Assembly: GCF_943733665.1 (NCBI RefSeq)
Contig: NZ_OX030782.1
Location: 1,576,501-1,640,500 of the forward strand
Direction of reading: 5' to 3'
From: Aquimarina sp. Aq107
GTDB taxonomy: Bacteria; Bacteroidota; Bacteroidia; Flavobacteriales; Flavobacteriaceae
Length of the DNA: 64,000 nt
The notes below the pieces were generated by a model. That model saw only the letters and a program-made list of their open reading frames with translations, was not told the origin of the DNA and did not search any database. The position numbers and the translations under genes are program-made. Below, one piece after another: positions 9,700 to 18,946 of this stretch (positions within the stretch are counted from its first letter, which is position 1; the number at the start of each line of letters is the position of its first letter).

Positions 9700-11316
9700 A
9701 TGATACAGATATATAAAAAAACATTGCTCTTTATAATTTTAGCAACTTTTTTCGGTTGTCAGGATGATGATGCAGAATTAGGGACAATTCTACCGCCTTC
9801 AAATCTACAGATTGATGCGGTTATAGAGGATGGACAAACGGGTAATGTTACAATTACTCCGCAAGCAGATGATGCACTTAATTTTCATATTTTCTTTACT
9901 CAAAATGGAGATCCATTAGTAGCACAACCAGGAGAATCGCAAACGTTTAGATATACACAATCGGGTCAATATTCCGTTTTTGTTACGGTAGTTGCTTTTG
10001 GTACAGGAGGTACATCTTCTTCTCAAACAATTGAACTAGATTTAGATGTGCGATTGTTTATAGATCAAGCAACACTCCAGATGATTGGTGGGGATGGTAG
10101 TAAAAGATGGATTTGGGATAGTAGTGTTGGAGGACATTTCGGTGTTGGACCTACTACTAACGATTTTCCAGAATTCTTTAGTGCTTCTCCTAATCAGTTA
10201 GATCCTTGTATATATGATGATGTGCTTGTGTTTAGTTATGATGCAAACGATAATTATGGTTTTGAACTAATCACGGGTGATGCTAATCAAACTTTTATGA
10301 ATTGGGCAGAAGTAACTAGGTTTTTTCCAAATGATACACCGACGCAGTTTGTAGATGAGTGTAGAGATATTACAGATCAGATTGCAACAAATACTAGTTT
10401 TGTAATTTTTGAAAATGAAGAAGGAACAAGAATTATTAGTGTAGAGAATAGTACATTATCTTACTGGTCTGGAGCTATGGAATATCAAGTATTAGAACTT
10501 ACCGAAGATAAACTTAGTGTTAGAGGTATTCAGGAAGTTTCTAGTGATTTTGGTGGAGGTCAATTAGCTTGGTATCATACATTTGTGCCGGAAGATTCTG
10601 GGACAGATGATATAGCAGAACCTCCTTTTGATACATTAGTTTGGGCTGATGAATTTGATACAAATGGTGCTCCAAATACAGCAAACTGGACATATGATCT
10701 AGGTACAGGAGATAATGGCTGGGGTAATGGAGAATCTCAATCATATACGGATGATGCGAGTAATGTAATTGTAGAAGATGGATTGCTAAAAATAACGGCA
10801 AGAGCAGAAAATGGAGGATATACTTCTGCACGAATTAAAACACAAGATTTATTTTCATTTACTTATGGTAAAGTAGATGTTCGTGCTAAATTACCAACAG
10901 GAGGAGGTACTTGGCCGGCTATATGGATGTTAGGTTCAAATATTACAGAAGTTGGATGGCCTAATTGTGGAGAAATTGATATAATGGAACATGTTGGTAA
11001 TAATCAAGATGTAGTATCTAGTGCACTTCATTTTCCTGGAAACAATGGAGGTAATGCAATTTTTGAAGAAATTAATATTGCAGGAGCTTCAGCAGATTTT
11101 CATGTATATAGTGTAGAATGGTCATCAACAGAAATAGTGTTTTCTATTGATGGTAATCCATATCATACGTTTCCTTATGCTAATAATTTACCATTTTATA
11201 ATAATGACTTCTTTATGATACTTAATGTAGCAATGGGAGGAACTTTTGGAGGAGCCATAGATCCTGCATTTACAGAGTCTACTATGGAAATTGATTATGT
11301 AAGAGTTTATCAATAG
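9700..11316 (+). CDS. Lipoprotein GH16 endo-beta-1,3-glucanase (laminarinase) with PKD-like module
   Basis: Surface-anchored endoglucanase. The lipoprotein signal ends FFGC followed by QDDD. Residues about 30-115 form a PKD-like module of the same type as in the preceding protein. Residues about 125-305 resemble that protein's tandem domain (HFGVGP, DPCIYDDVLVF). GH16 occupies about 310-538, with the catalytic signature GEIDIMEHVG giving nucleophile Glu425, Asp427 and acid/base Glu430. The extra Met in the EIDIME pattern is the form usual for laminarinases of this family. It lies 46 bp after the SGBP. The ATG at 9691 runs into a stop, so 9700 is the start. Specificity for beta-1,3 linkages is inferred from the motif and from neighbouring GH3 and GH81. 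Confidence 0.9.
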   Translation: MIQIYKKTLLFIILATFFGCQDDDAELGTILPPSNLQIDAVIEDGQTGNVTITPQADDALNFHIFFTQNGDPLVAQPGESQTFRYTQSGQYSVFVTVVAFGTGGTSSSQTIELDLDVRLFIDQATLQMIGGDGSKRWIWDSSVGGHFGVGPTTNDFPEFFSASPNQLDPCIYDDVLVFSYDANDNYGFELITGDANQTFMNWAEVTRFFPNDTPTQFVDECRDITDQIATNTSFVIFENEEGTRIISVENSTLSYWSGAMEYQVLELTEDKLSVRGIQEVSSDFGGGQLAWYHTFVPEDSGTDDIAEPPFDTLVWADEFDTNGAPNTANWTYDLGTGDNGWGNGESQSYTDDASNVIVEDGLLKITARAENGGYTSARIKTQDLFSFTYGKVDVRAKLPTGGGTWPAIWMLGSNITEVGWPNCGEIDIMEHVGNNQDVVSSALHFPGNNGGNAIFEEINIAGASADFHVYSVEWSSTEIVFSIDGNPYHTFPYANNLPFYNNDFFMILNVAMGGTFGGAIDPAFTESTMEIDYVRVYQ

Positions 11317-11346
11317 ATATACACTTAGTTTTAAATTGTTTTAAGA

Positions 11347-11377
11347 AGGAAGGTTATTTACCACAGATAGCCTTCCT
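11347..11377 (+). terminator. GC-containing hairpin without U-tract between GH16 and GH3
   Basis: AGGAAGGTTAT pairs with ATAGCCTTCCT (one G-T wobble) around a 9-nt loop. No run of T follows, so it may be an RNA processing or partial attenuation site that lowers expression of the downstream genes rather than a full terminator. Confidence 0.4.
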
Positions 11378-11418
11378 CATTAACATTAATAATGCGTAAA
11401 TAAAATTTTAGATCGTTT

Positions 11419-13746
11419 ATGATGAAAAAGAGTGATTTCATATTTGTTAGTATCCTTTGTAGTTTGTTTTTAATGAGTTGCAATTCGTCCTCGGACAAAC
11501 CTGAAGGATTTAATACTAATACAACAATCGTTTCTAACGGTTTAGATAGTAAGATAGAAGCAAAAGTAGATTCACTTCTTGCTATTATGACCTTAGAAGA
11601 AAAGATTGGTCAAATGAATCAATATAACGGTTTTTGGGATTTAACGGGACCGCAACCAAAGGAAGGAGTAGCTGCTAAAAAATATGAACACTTACGAAAA
11701 GGTTGGGTAGGCTCTATGTTAAATGTTAGAGGAGTTGAAGATGTAAGAAAAGTACAAAAAATTGCCGTAGAAGAATCAAGATTAGGAATTCCTCTTATTA
11801 TAGGATTTGATGTTATACACGGATATAAAACAATGAGTCCGATTCCCTTAGCAGAATCAGCAAGTTGGGATATGGAAGCAATTAGGAAATCTGCTGAGGT
11901 AGCAGCTCTGGAAGCTTCTGCAGCTGGAATTAATTGGACGTTTGCACCAATGTTGGATATATCTAGAGATGCCAGATGGGGAAGAGTTATGGAAGGTGGA
12001 GGAGAAGATCCTTTTTTAGGTTCTAAAATAGGAGTAGCTAGAATAAAAGGCTTTCAAGGTGAAGATTTATCAGAGAATTATACAATTGCAGCTTGTGCAA
12101 AGCATTTTGCGGGATATGGTTTTTCTGAATCTGGAAGAGATTATAATACCGTAGATGTAGGTACTTCTACCTTAAATAATATGATTTTCCCTCCATTTGT
12201 AGCAGCAAATAAAGCGGGAGTAAAAACTTTTATGAATTCCTTTAACGTGCTTAATGGTATACCTGCAACAGGGAATAAAATGTTACAGAGAGATATTCTT
12301 AAAGAGGATTGGAATTTTAATGGTTTTATAGTTTCAGATTGGGGTTCGATTACAGAAATGATTGCTCACGGATATGCAAAAGACGGTAAAAGCGCCGCAG
12401 AAATAGCAGCTAATGCTGGATCAGATATGGATATGGAATCTTATTTATATGTAGAACATTTAGCTGATTTGGTAAAAGAAGGAAAAGTAAAAGAACATTT
12501 GATAGAAGATTCAGCAAGAAGAATTCTTAGAGTAAAATATGAACTAGGTTTATTTGATGATCCATATAAATATTGTGATGTAAATCGAGAGAAAACAATT
12601 TTAGGGAGTAAAGAAAATCATGAGGCAGTGCTTGATGTTGCTAAAAAATCTATTGTATTACTTAAAAATGAGAATAAATTACTTCCCCTAAAAAAGGAAG
12701 GACAGAAAATAGCTTTAATAGGAGCTTTAGCAGAAGATAAAAATAGCCCATTAGGAAGTTGGAGAATTGCCGCTGATGATAACACAGCTGTTTCTGTATT
12801 AGAAGGAATGAGGCAGTATAAAGGCAATACATTAGTTTATGCCAAAGGAGCTGATGTTTCTTTAGGGGATACAGCATTTGTGACAGAAACTAAAATTAAT
12901 ACTACAGACAAGAGTGAATTTGGAAAAGCAATTAAAGTTGCCTCACAGTCTGATGTAGTGGTAATGGTTTTAGGTGAAGTTGGTTTTCAAAGTGGAGAAG
13001 GTAGAAGTAGAACAGAACTTGATCTACCTGGTGTACAACAAGATCTTTTAGAAGAAATTTATAAAGTCAACAAGAATATCGTTTTAGTTTTAAACAATGG
13101 GAGACCATTGGCTATTACTTGGGCGGACGAACATATTCCTGCAATCGTAGAGGCTTGGCATCTTGGTTCACAGAGCGGAAACGCAATTGCTCAGGTTTTA
13201 TATGGAGATTATAATCCTAGCGGAAAACTACCGATGTCATTTCCTAGAAATGTAGGTCAAGTACCAATTTATTATAATCATAAAAGCACAGGTAGACCTG
13301 TAGAACCAGCTCCCAATATTGTTTTTTGGTCACATTATTCTGATCAAAAGAATACCCCATTATATGCATTTGGTCATGGATTAAGTTATACTAGTTTTGA
13401 GTACAGTAATTTTAAGATAGATCCAGAAGATAATTCTGTTAATACTCCAAGAATTAAAGTTTCTGTCGATGTGACTAATTCAGGTGACTATGAAGGAAAA
13501 GAAGTGGTGCAATTATATATTAAAGATCTTTTTGCAAGCGTTACAAGACCAATAAAAGAATTGAAAGGTTTTGAAATGACTTCTTTAAAGCCTAGTGAAA
13601 CTAAAACAATTGTTTTTGAATTGAATGCTGATGCTTTAGGGTTTTATGATAACGATAATAATTGGGTTGTAGAAAAAGGAGCATTTGAAGTCTATATAGG
13701 CGGAAGCTCTGATAAAACTATTAAATCAACTTTTGAATTAAAGTAA
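11419..13746 (+). CDS. GH3 beta-glucosidase, lipoprotein (BglX-like)
   Basis: Exo-acting beta-glucosidase that would convert imported laminari-oligosaccharides to glucose, probably in the periplasm. A lipoprotein signal ends LMSC followed by NSSS. The GH3 N-terminal TIM barrel covers about 45-390, with the KHFAGYG and GFIVSDWGS motifs giving catalytic nucleophile Asp307. The GH3 C-terminal domain follows (about 420-640), then a fibronectin-III-like domain to residue 775. The length matches BglX-type enzymes. A second Met follows the first directly. It is followed after one base by another GH16 gene, so the two are probably co-translated. Exact linkage preference cannot be read from sequence. 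Confidence 0.92.
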   Translation: MMKKSDFIFVSILCSLFLMSCNSSSDKPEGFNTNTTIVSNGLDSKIEAKVDSLLAIMTLEEKIGQMNQYNGFWDLTGPQPKEGVAAKKYEHLRKGWVGSMLNVRGVEDVRKVQKIAVEESRLGIPLIIGFDVIHGYKTMSPIPLAESASWDMEAIRKSAEVAALEASAAGINWTFAPMLDISRDARWGRVMEGGGEDPFLGSKIGVARIKGFQGEDLSENYTIAACAKHFAGYGFSESGRDYNTVDVGTSTLNNMIFPPFVAANKAGVKTFMNSFNVLNGIPATGNKMLQRDILKEDWNFNGFIVSDWGSITEMIAHGYAKDGKSAAEIAANAGSDMDMESYLYVEHLADLVKEGKVKEHLIEDSARRILRVKYELGLFDDPYKYCDVNREKTILGSKENHEAVLDVAKKSIVLLKNENKLLPLKKEGQKIALIGALAEDKNSPLGSWRIAADDNTAVSVLEGMRQYKGNTLVYAKGADVSLGDTAFVTETKINTTDKSEFGKAIKVASQSDVVVMVLGEVGFQSGEGRSRTELDLPGVQQDLLEEIYKVNKNIVLVLNNGRPLAITWADEHIPAIVEAWHLGSQSGNAIAQVLYGDYNPSGKLPMSFPRNVGQVPIYYNHKSTGRPVEPAPNIVFWSHYSDQKNTPLYAFGHGLSYTSFEYSNFKIDPEDNSVNTPRIKVSVDVTNSGDYEGKEVVQLYIKDLFASVTRPIKELKGFEMTSLKPSETKTIVFELNADALGFYDNDNNWVVEKGAFEVYIGGSSDKTIKSTFELK

Positions 13747-13747
13747 A

Positions 13748-14506
13748 ATGAAAAAACTCTTAACCTATTTTATTCTTGTATTATTCTTGTGTTCTTGTCA
13801 AAAATCCGATTCAGTTATTTGGGAAGAAAATTTTGATGGGGCTCAGCTAAATGAGACTTATTGGAACTATCAATTAGGAGATGGTTGTCCTAACTTATGT
13901 GGTTGGGGTAATAATGAAAGACAAATTTATACTAAAGAAAATGCTAAACTAGAAAATGGTAATTTGATTATTACTGCGACTAAGAAAGGCGATATATATG
14001 GGTCTAGTAGGATAACTACAAAAGGCAAAATAGAGTTTCAATACGGTTCTATAGAAGTTAGAGCGAAACTTCCCACTGGACATGGATTATGGCCTGCTAT
14101 ATGGATGTTAGGGAATGATATTGATGAAATAGGCTGGCCGGATTGTGGAGAAATAGATATTATGGAATATGTTGGAAAAGAACCTCATACGATATATACA
14201 TCCTTACATACAAGACAAAGCTTTGGAGATACTGAGAATTCTAAAAAAACGATTGATTATGCAATAGAAGAAGGTTTTCACGTTTATAAGTCCACATGGA
14301 CCAAAGAAAAAATTAATTTTTATGTAGATAATAAACTGGTTTATACATTTTCTCCAGAAGTAAAAAATGATAAAACATGGCCTTTTGATAAGCCGTTTTA
14401 TATAATAATTAACCTTGCCATTGGTGGTAATTTTGGGGGTCCAGAAGTTGATGATACTATCTTTCCAAAGCGATTTGAGATTGATTACATCAAAATCTGG
14501 AAATAA
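13748..14506 (+). CDS. Single-domain GH16 lipoprotein (laminarinase)
   Basis: Compact GH16 enzyme, 252 residues, lipid-anchored (signal ends FLCSC followed by QKSD). The whole mature part is the GH16 jelly roll. The signature GEIDIMEYVG gives Glu135, Asp137 and Glu140. It shares GCPNLCGWGNNERQIYT near the N-terminus with the large secreted GH16 downstream (GDGCPTLCGWGNAEEQWYQ), so these two are closer to each other than to the PKD-bearing enzyme. It starts one base after the GH3 stop. It probably trims soluble laminarin at the cell surface or in the periplasm. Confidence 0.92.
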   Translation: MKKLLTYFILVLFLCSCQKSDSVIWEENFDGAQLNETYWNYQLGDGCPNLCGWGNNERQIYTKENAKLENGNLIITATKKGDIYGSSRITTKGKIEFQYGSIEVRAKLPTGHGLWPAIWMLGNDIDEIGWPDCGEIDIMEYVGKEPHTIYTSLHTRQSFGDTENSKKTIDYAIEEGFHVYKSTWTKEKINFYVDNKLVYTFSPEVKNDKTWPFDKPFYIIINLAIGGNFGGPEVDDTIFPKRFEIDYIKIWK

Positions 14507-14826
14507 ATACCGTCTTAGCAAGGAACATTTAATTCAGCTCTACCCTTGATTTCGGCATCGTATATATTCAATATACAACTGAAATTAAATTTAAGATGAC
14601 GATATTTTTTAAATATCAAATACGGAAATAGATAATTGAAATATGTAAGGTGTTTCAGTTTATCGGAATTACTTGGGAAAAAACATAATTGATATTTAGA
14701 TTATTTAATAGAATAATCTAAATATTTAAAAGGAACAGTAATGCTGTATGTATAAAAACACATATGGTTAAAATTACGTATATGAAATTTTTAATATAAA
14801 CTTAATTACACAAATCAATTTTAATT
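14507..14826. other. Intergenic region between lipoprotein GH16 and secreted GH16
   Basis: No open reading frame of note on either strand. The only structure seen is a short inverted repeat, GTATAT at 14560-14565 with ATATAC at 14571-14576. No TAnnTTTG box was found close to the next start. The gap size suggests that the secreted enzymes are transcribed from their own promoter. Confidence 0.5.
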
Positions 14827-17800
14827 ATGAGAACACACTTATTCTTTAAAACCTTTATTGTATTTACATTGTTCTGCAATGTAGTACAATCCCAATGCTC
14901 AGAACTTATATTTAATGATGAATTTGATGGTTCATCTGTCGATCTCACTAAGTGGAGTTTTGATAATGGAGACGGATGCCCCACTCTCTGTGGTTGGGGT
15001 AATGCAGAGGAACAATGGTATCAACCAGAAAACACTACTGTACAAAATGGAAATTTAGTGATTACTACTAGAAATGAAGCTGCAGGAGGAAAACAATTTA
15101 CTTCTTCAAAGTTGATCACTGCAGGAAAATTTAATTCTAGATATGGACGATATGAAGCCAGTATTAAATTGCCTTCTGCAGGAGGAATTTGGCCTGCTTT
15201 CTGGATGTTGCCAGAGAATGGAAGTTGGCCCTTTACAGGAGAAATTGATATTATGGAATCTCAACATAAAAATCCAGAGAGTATTGGAGGTACTGTACAT
15301 TATTCTAATGGAGGTTGGCAGTATAATGGTAGAGAATTTAATGCAGGATTAGATTTGTCTGCAGGTTTCCATGAGTATGCTGTAGAATGGGAACCTAACG
15401 AAATAAGATGGTATGTTGATGATCAATTATATCATACTGTTACTCCGGGTAACACTGTAGATCCTTGGCCTTTTAGTGAAGGAGATTGGTATTTAATACT
15501 TAATGTAGCAGTTGGAGGTCCTGGAACTCCTTATACCGGAAATATTCCACCTACGCCAGCAGATTACCCTACACAGATGGAGGTTGATTATGTTAGGGTG
15601 TATAGCGGAACTTTTAACACACAACTTATTGGAGATAATAGTGTCTATGAAGGTGAAACAGATAAACCTTATACAATAACAGAGACAGTTGGAGCATCTT
15701 ACAGTTGGACAGTTCCTACTGGTGCTACGATAACTTCTGGCCAAGGAACTAACACTATTTTAGTTGATTGGGGAACGACTGAAGGAGATGTAAAAGTTGT
15801 TGTAAATGTTCCACAATGTGGTACTAATGAATTTAAAATGAGCGTTTCTGTAAATCCTATAAAAACCTTAGAATATGTTTTTGAGGATTTTGAGGGAAAT
15901 AGAAATTTAGCCTATACATCAACCACAGATGGGACCTTAACAGAATCTATTTCAAATCCAGGAGTAAGTAATGTTAATAATTCTTCAATAGTAGGTAGGT
16001 ATGTTAGGGCTACTGGAGCACAATATGATGGTTTGTACATGACCACTTCTAATATAGGAAATGCTTTGGAGTATACATCAGGAGAAAAATCTATTTGGTT
16101 GGATGTGTATAGTGATGCACCGATCGGTACAGAGTTTATACTACAGATAGAAAACAGTTCACTCTCGGCAGGTGATTGGCCAGCAGGTCGTCATAGTCGA
16201 TACAGTGCGAAAACAATTTCTCAGAATCAATGGGAAACGTTAGAATTTGAGTTATTAGATAGACCAGATGCGAGCGTAGGAGCTTTAGATGTGGATCAAT
16301 TTGTTTTGTTGATTGATCCAGATAGTTTTACAGGGCATACAGTGTATATTGATAATATGAGAAAAATGGATGCTCCTGATCCTACTTTATTAGAAGAAAT
16401 TATCATAGCTAATTATGATGGAATAAATCAATTGGAATTATTTTTTGAAAATGGAGAATATACAGCAAATGTTGCCAATCCAAGTCCCAATAGCGTTAAT
16501 AATAGTACTAATGTAGCGCAATATGATAGAGGAGCTTTTGAATTATATGATGTTGTAAGTTTTAATACAGATGCGATAAATGATTCAAGTCCATTTATAG
16601 AAGGAGATAATATCTTTTTTATGGATGTTTTTACATCCGCACCTGTAGGAACTGAAATTTCTTTGAGTTTAGAAAACAGTGTTGGATCGAATAGTGATTT
16701 TCCTGCAGGAAGAAATAGTCAATATACCAGTGTTGTCAAAGAACAGAATCAATGGCATACCATTGCATTTAGTTATACTACAGCACCTGACGCCGGAACA
16801 TCAAATTTATCGGTAGATGAAATTTCAATTCTTTTTGATCCTAATTCTAATGTTTCAGAAACATTTTATTTTGATAATTTCAGATATGGAATTACTGAAT
16901 ATCCGCCTACGTATGAGTTCTCTGAGATGATTCATAACTATAACGGAGTAAATAATATTTCGTTGAATAATACAACTACTGGTATCTATGTAGAAAATGT
17001 TGGAAACCCAGGAGGGAATGAAGTAAATAACTCATCACAAGCTGGAAGTTACATAAGGGATAATGCAGAATTATATGATGTTTTATTTTTTGACACTAAC
17101 TTTATAGCAGATGCCAGTGCTTATGTTTCTGAAGATAAAAGATTTGCAATGGATGTTTATACAAGTGCACCTGTTGGAACGATTATTAGTTGGCAATTAG
17201 AAGCTAGCTCTTTATCGAACCCTTCAAATTATCCAACCGGAAGGCACAGTGTGTATCAGGCAGCGGTAAAAGAACAAAATAATTGGCATACATTAGAGTT
17301 TATTCTTACTGGAACACCAGATTTAGTGGTTAATGATGCTCAAATAGATAATATTGTATTTCTATTTGATCCTAATAGTAGTAGTGGAGATACATTTTAT
17401 ATAGATAACCTAAGATCTTTAACAAAAGAAGATGTTATACAACCTCCAGTTTTATCATCAATAATTATTTCTCCAAATAATGTTGAAATTAACCAAGGAG
17501 AAACAATGCAGTTTAGTGCGCAAGGTTTTGATCAAAGCGGTGATTCATATGAGACCAATTTTAATTGGACAGTTACTAACGGTATTATAGATTCTAATGG
17601 TTTATATACTGCTTCAGATATTGGTACCTATACTATTACTGCCTCAAGTGGATCTGTTACAGGTTCAGCTTCTGTGACTGTAAATGGAAATACTGGAAAC
17701 TATATAGTGGTACCCGGAATACTACAGGCCGAAGATTATAAAGAAGGAGGAGAAGGTATTGGTTATCATGATTTAAGTACCGGAAATACGGGAGGTGCAT

Positions 17801-18741
17801 ATCGACAAGATAATGTAGATATAGAAAACACAGGAGATATTCTTGGTGGTGCATATAATGTGGGTTGGATTGATGCTAATGAATGGTTAGCATTTGACAT
17901 AAATGCTACGGATTCTAATAACAGTTATGATGTGGACTTCCGTGTAGCCTCTCCTAATGGTAATGGTAAATTTCATTTAGAGCTGGATGGTGCTGCTATT
18001 ACAGAAGTGATATCTGTACCCAATACTGGAAATTGGCAACAGTATGAAACAGTTTCTGTAACCGGAATCTCAATAAGTAGTGGAAATCACGAATTACGAG
18101 TTGTTTTTGATTCTAATGGTTTGAATCTTAATTTTATAGAGTTTAGATCTTCAGAAGATACTAATACTACTAATTGTACAGGATTGGCGGTTAATAATCA
18201 ATATAGTTATGAAGTCTCATTAGACAATACCAATCCTACAATAACTTTTATTCCAGAAATTGAAGGAGTAGGAGACAACATTTGTATCCTATATTATAGT
18301 ACTTCTTCTACAGGACCATATCCTGGATATTTAGTTACTCCAAATGTTCCATTTCAGATTAATGCAAATTCTGGAGATCAGATTAGTTTTTATTATACTT
18401 ACAGTTTACCAACTGGAGGTGAGAATAATACAGCTGGATCTAAACATGATGTAGTAGTAGGTTCCTGTGGTAATCGCTTAGGGTTAGAAATAGAAAAGAA
18501 CCCTTTGAAAATAGAGATGTATCCAAATCCAGTTAATAATATTCTTACATTATCAAAAATGAAAGGAATATATCAAGTTAACGTGTATAGTACAAATGGT
18601 ATGTTAGTGCTCCAAAGGGCGGTAAACGTCGAAGAGACTGAGTTAGTACTTGATTTAAGTTCATTGTCTAAAGGTTTATATATGATTAAAACATATGGGC
18701 AAAACACAGAATCTTCCATCCATAAAATACTTAAAAACTAA
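14827..18741 (+). CDS. T9SS-secreted multimodular GH16 endo-beta-1,3-glucanase with CBM6 and CBM56-like modules
   Basis: Large extracellular glucanase, 1304 residues. Signal peptide 1-22, then GH16 (about 24-265) with GEIDIMESQH giving Glu139, Asp141 and Glu144. An Ig/PKD-like module (about 268-345) follows, then three tandem beta-sandwich repeats of about 174 residues starting near 349, 523 and 698, each ending near YIDN(M/L)R or YFDNFR. A bacterial Ig-like domain (about 876-955), CBM6 (about 958-1110, starting ILQAEDYKEGG), a CBM56-like domain (about 1116-1218, ILYYS, PGY, YTYSLPTGGENNTAGSKHD) and a type IX secretion C-terminal domain (about 1229-1304, YPNPVNN and KGLYMIK) complete it. CBM56 is named from recollection of the family's pattern. 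Modules suggest binding to insoluble glucan. Confidence 0.9.
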   Translation: MRTHLFFKTFIVFTLFCNVVQSQCSELIFNDEFDGSSVDLTKWSFDNGDGCPTLCGWGNAEEQWYQPENTTVQNGNLVITTRNEAAGGKQFTSSKLITAGKFNSRYGRYEASIKLPSAGGIWPAFWMLPENGSWPFTGEIDIMESQHKNPESIGGTVHYSNGGWQYNGREFNAGLDLSAGFHEYAVEWEPNEIRWYVDDQLYHTVTPGNTVDPWPFSEGDWYLILNVAVGGPGTPYTGNIPPTPADYPTQMEVDYVRVYSGTFNTQLIGDNSVYEGETDKPYTITETVGASYSWTVPTGATITSGQGTNTILVDWGTTEGDVKVVVNVPQCGTNEFKMSVSVNPIKTLEYVFEDFEGNRNLAYTSTTDGTLTESISNPGVSNVNNSSIVGRYVRATGAQYDGLYMTTSNIGNALEYTSGEKSIWLDVYSDAPIGTEFILQIENSSLSAGDWPAGRHSRYSAKTISQNQWETLEFELLDRPDASVGALDVDQFVLLIDPDSFTGHTVYIDNMRKMDAPDPTLLEEIIIANYDGINQLELFFENGEYTANVANPSPNSVNNSTNVAQYDRGAFELYDVVSFNTDAINDSSPFIEGDNIFFMDVFTSAPVGTEISLSLENSVGSNSDFPAGRNSQYTSVVKEQNQWHTIAFSYTTAPDAGTSNLSVDEISILFDPNSNVSETFYFDNFRYGITEYPPTYEFSEMIHNYNGVNNISLNNTTTGIYVENVGNPGGNEVNNSSQAGSYIRDNAELYDVLFFDTNFIADASAYVSEDKRFAMDVYTSAPVGTIISWQLEASSLSNPSNYPTGRHSVYQAAVKEQNNWHTLEFILTGTPDLVVNDAQIDNIVFLFDPNSSSGDTFYIDNLRSLTKEDVIQPPVLSSIIISPNNVEINQGETMQFSAQGFDQSGDSYETNFNWTVTNGIIDSNGLYTASDIGTYTITASSGSVTGSASVTVNGNTGNYIVVPGILQAEDYKEGGEGIGYHDLSTGNTGGAYRQDNVDIENTGDILGGAYNVGWIDANEWLAFDINATDSNNSYDVDFRVASPNGNGKFHLELDGAAITEVISVPNTGNWQQYETVSVTGISISSGNHELRVVFDSNGLNLNFIEFRSSEDTNTTNCTGLAVNNQYSYEVSLDNTNPTITFIPEIEGVGDNICILYYSTSSTGPYPGYLVTPNVPFQINANSGDQISFYYTYSLPTGGENNTAGSKHDVVVGSCGNRLGLEIEKNPLKIEMYPNPVNNILTLSKMKGIYQVNVYSTNGMLVLQRAVNVEETELVLDLSSLSKGLYMIKTYGQNTESSIHKILKN
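15871..17440 (+). repeat. Triple in-gene repeat of a beta-sandwich module
   Basis: Three copies of about 520 bp inside the secreted GH16 gene begin near 15871, 16393 and 16918. Shared protein features are NNS followed by an Arg/Tyr segment, (S/T)SAPVGT, PAGR(H/N)S, W.T(L/I).F and FDPNS...FY(I/F)DN. The third and second are more alike than either is to the first. Confidence 0.75.
17704..18478 (+). repeat. CBM6 plus CBM56-like cassette, copy 1
   Basis: Encodes the CBM6/CBM56-like pair at the end of the secreted GH16. It matches 21376-22143 in the GH81 gene nearly codon for codon, with long identical stretches such as that around GNWQQYETVSVTG. Differences are scattered and mostly silent. Confidence 0.9.
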
Positions 18742-18748
18742 TTTTAAG

Positions 18749-18780
18749 TAAGGAGTAGCTTTTCTTAAAGCTGCTCCTTA
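18749..18780 (+). terminator. Rho-independent-like terminator after the secreted GH16
   Basis: A 14-bp stem (TAAGGAGTAGCTTT with AAAGCTGCTCCTTA, one T-G pair) with a 4-nt loop starts 7 bp after the stop codon and is followed by TTTATAT. It separates the GH16 and GH81 transcripts. Confidence 0.75.
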
Positions 18781-18946
18781 TTTATATAAGTATAAAACCA
18801 AGTTTTCATATTACTTCTTATTCTTTAGGTATTAAAATTTCTCGTTTGAAAATCGAGGAGTATATATCGCATTTAATCTTTTCAAAAACCATATTTAATA
18901 TCCAAATCTATAAGATGTATTGAAAATTCAAATAAATATCGTACTC

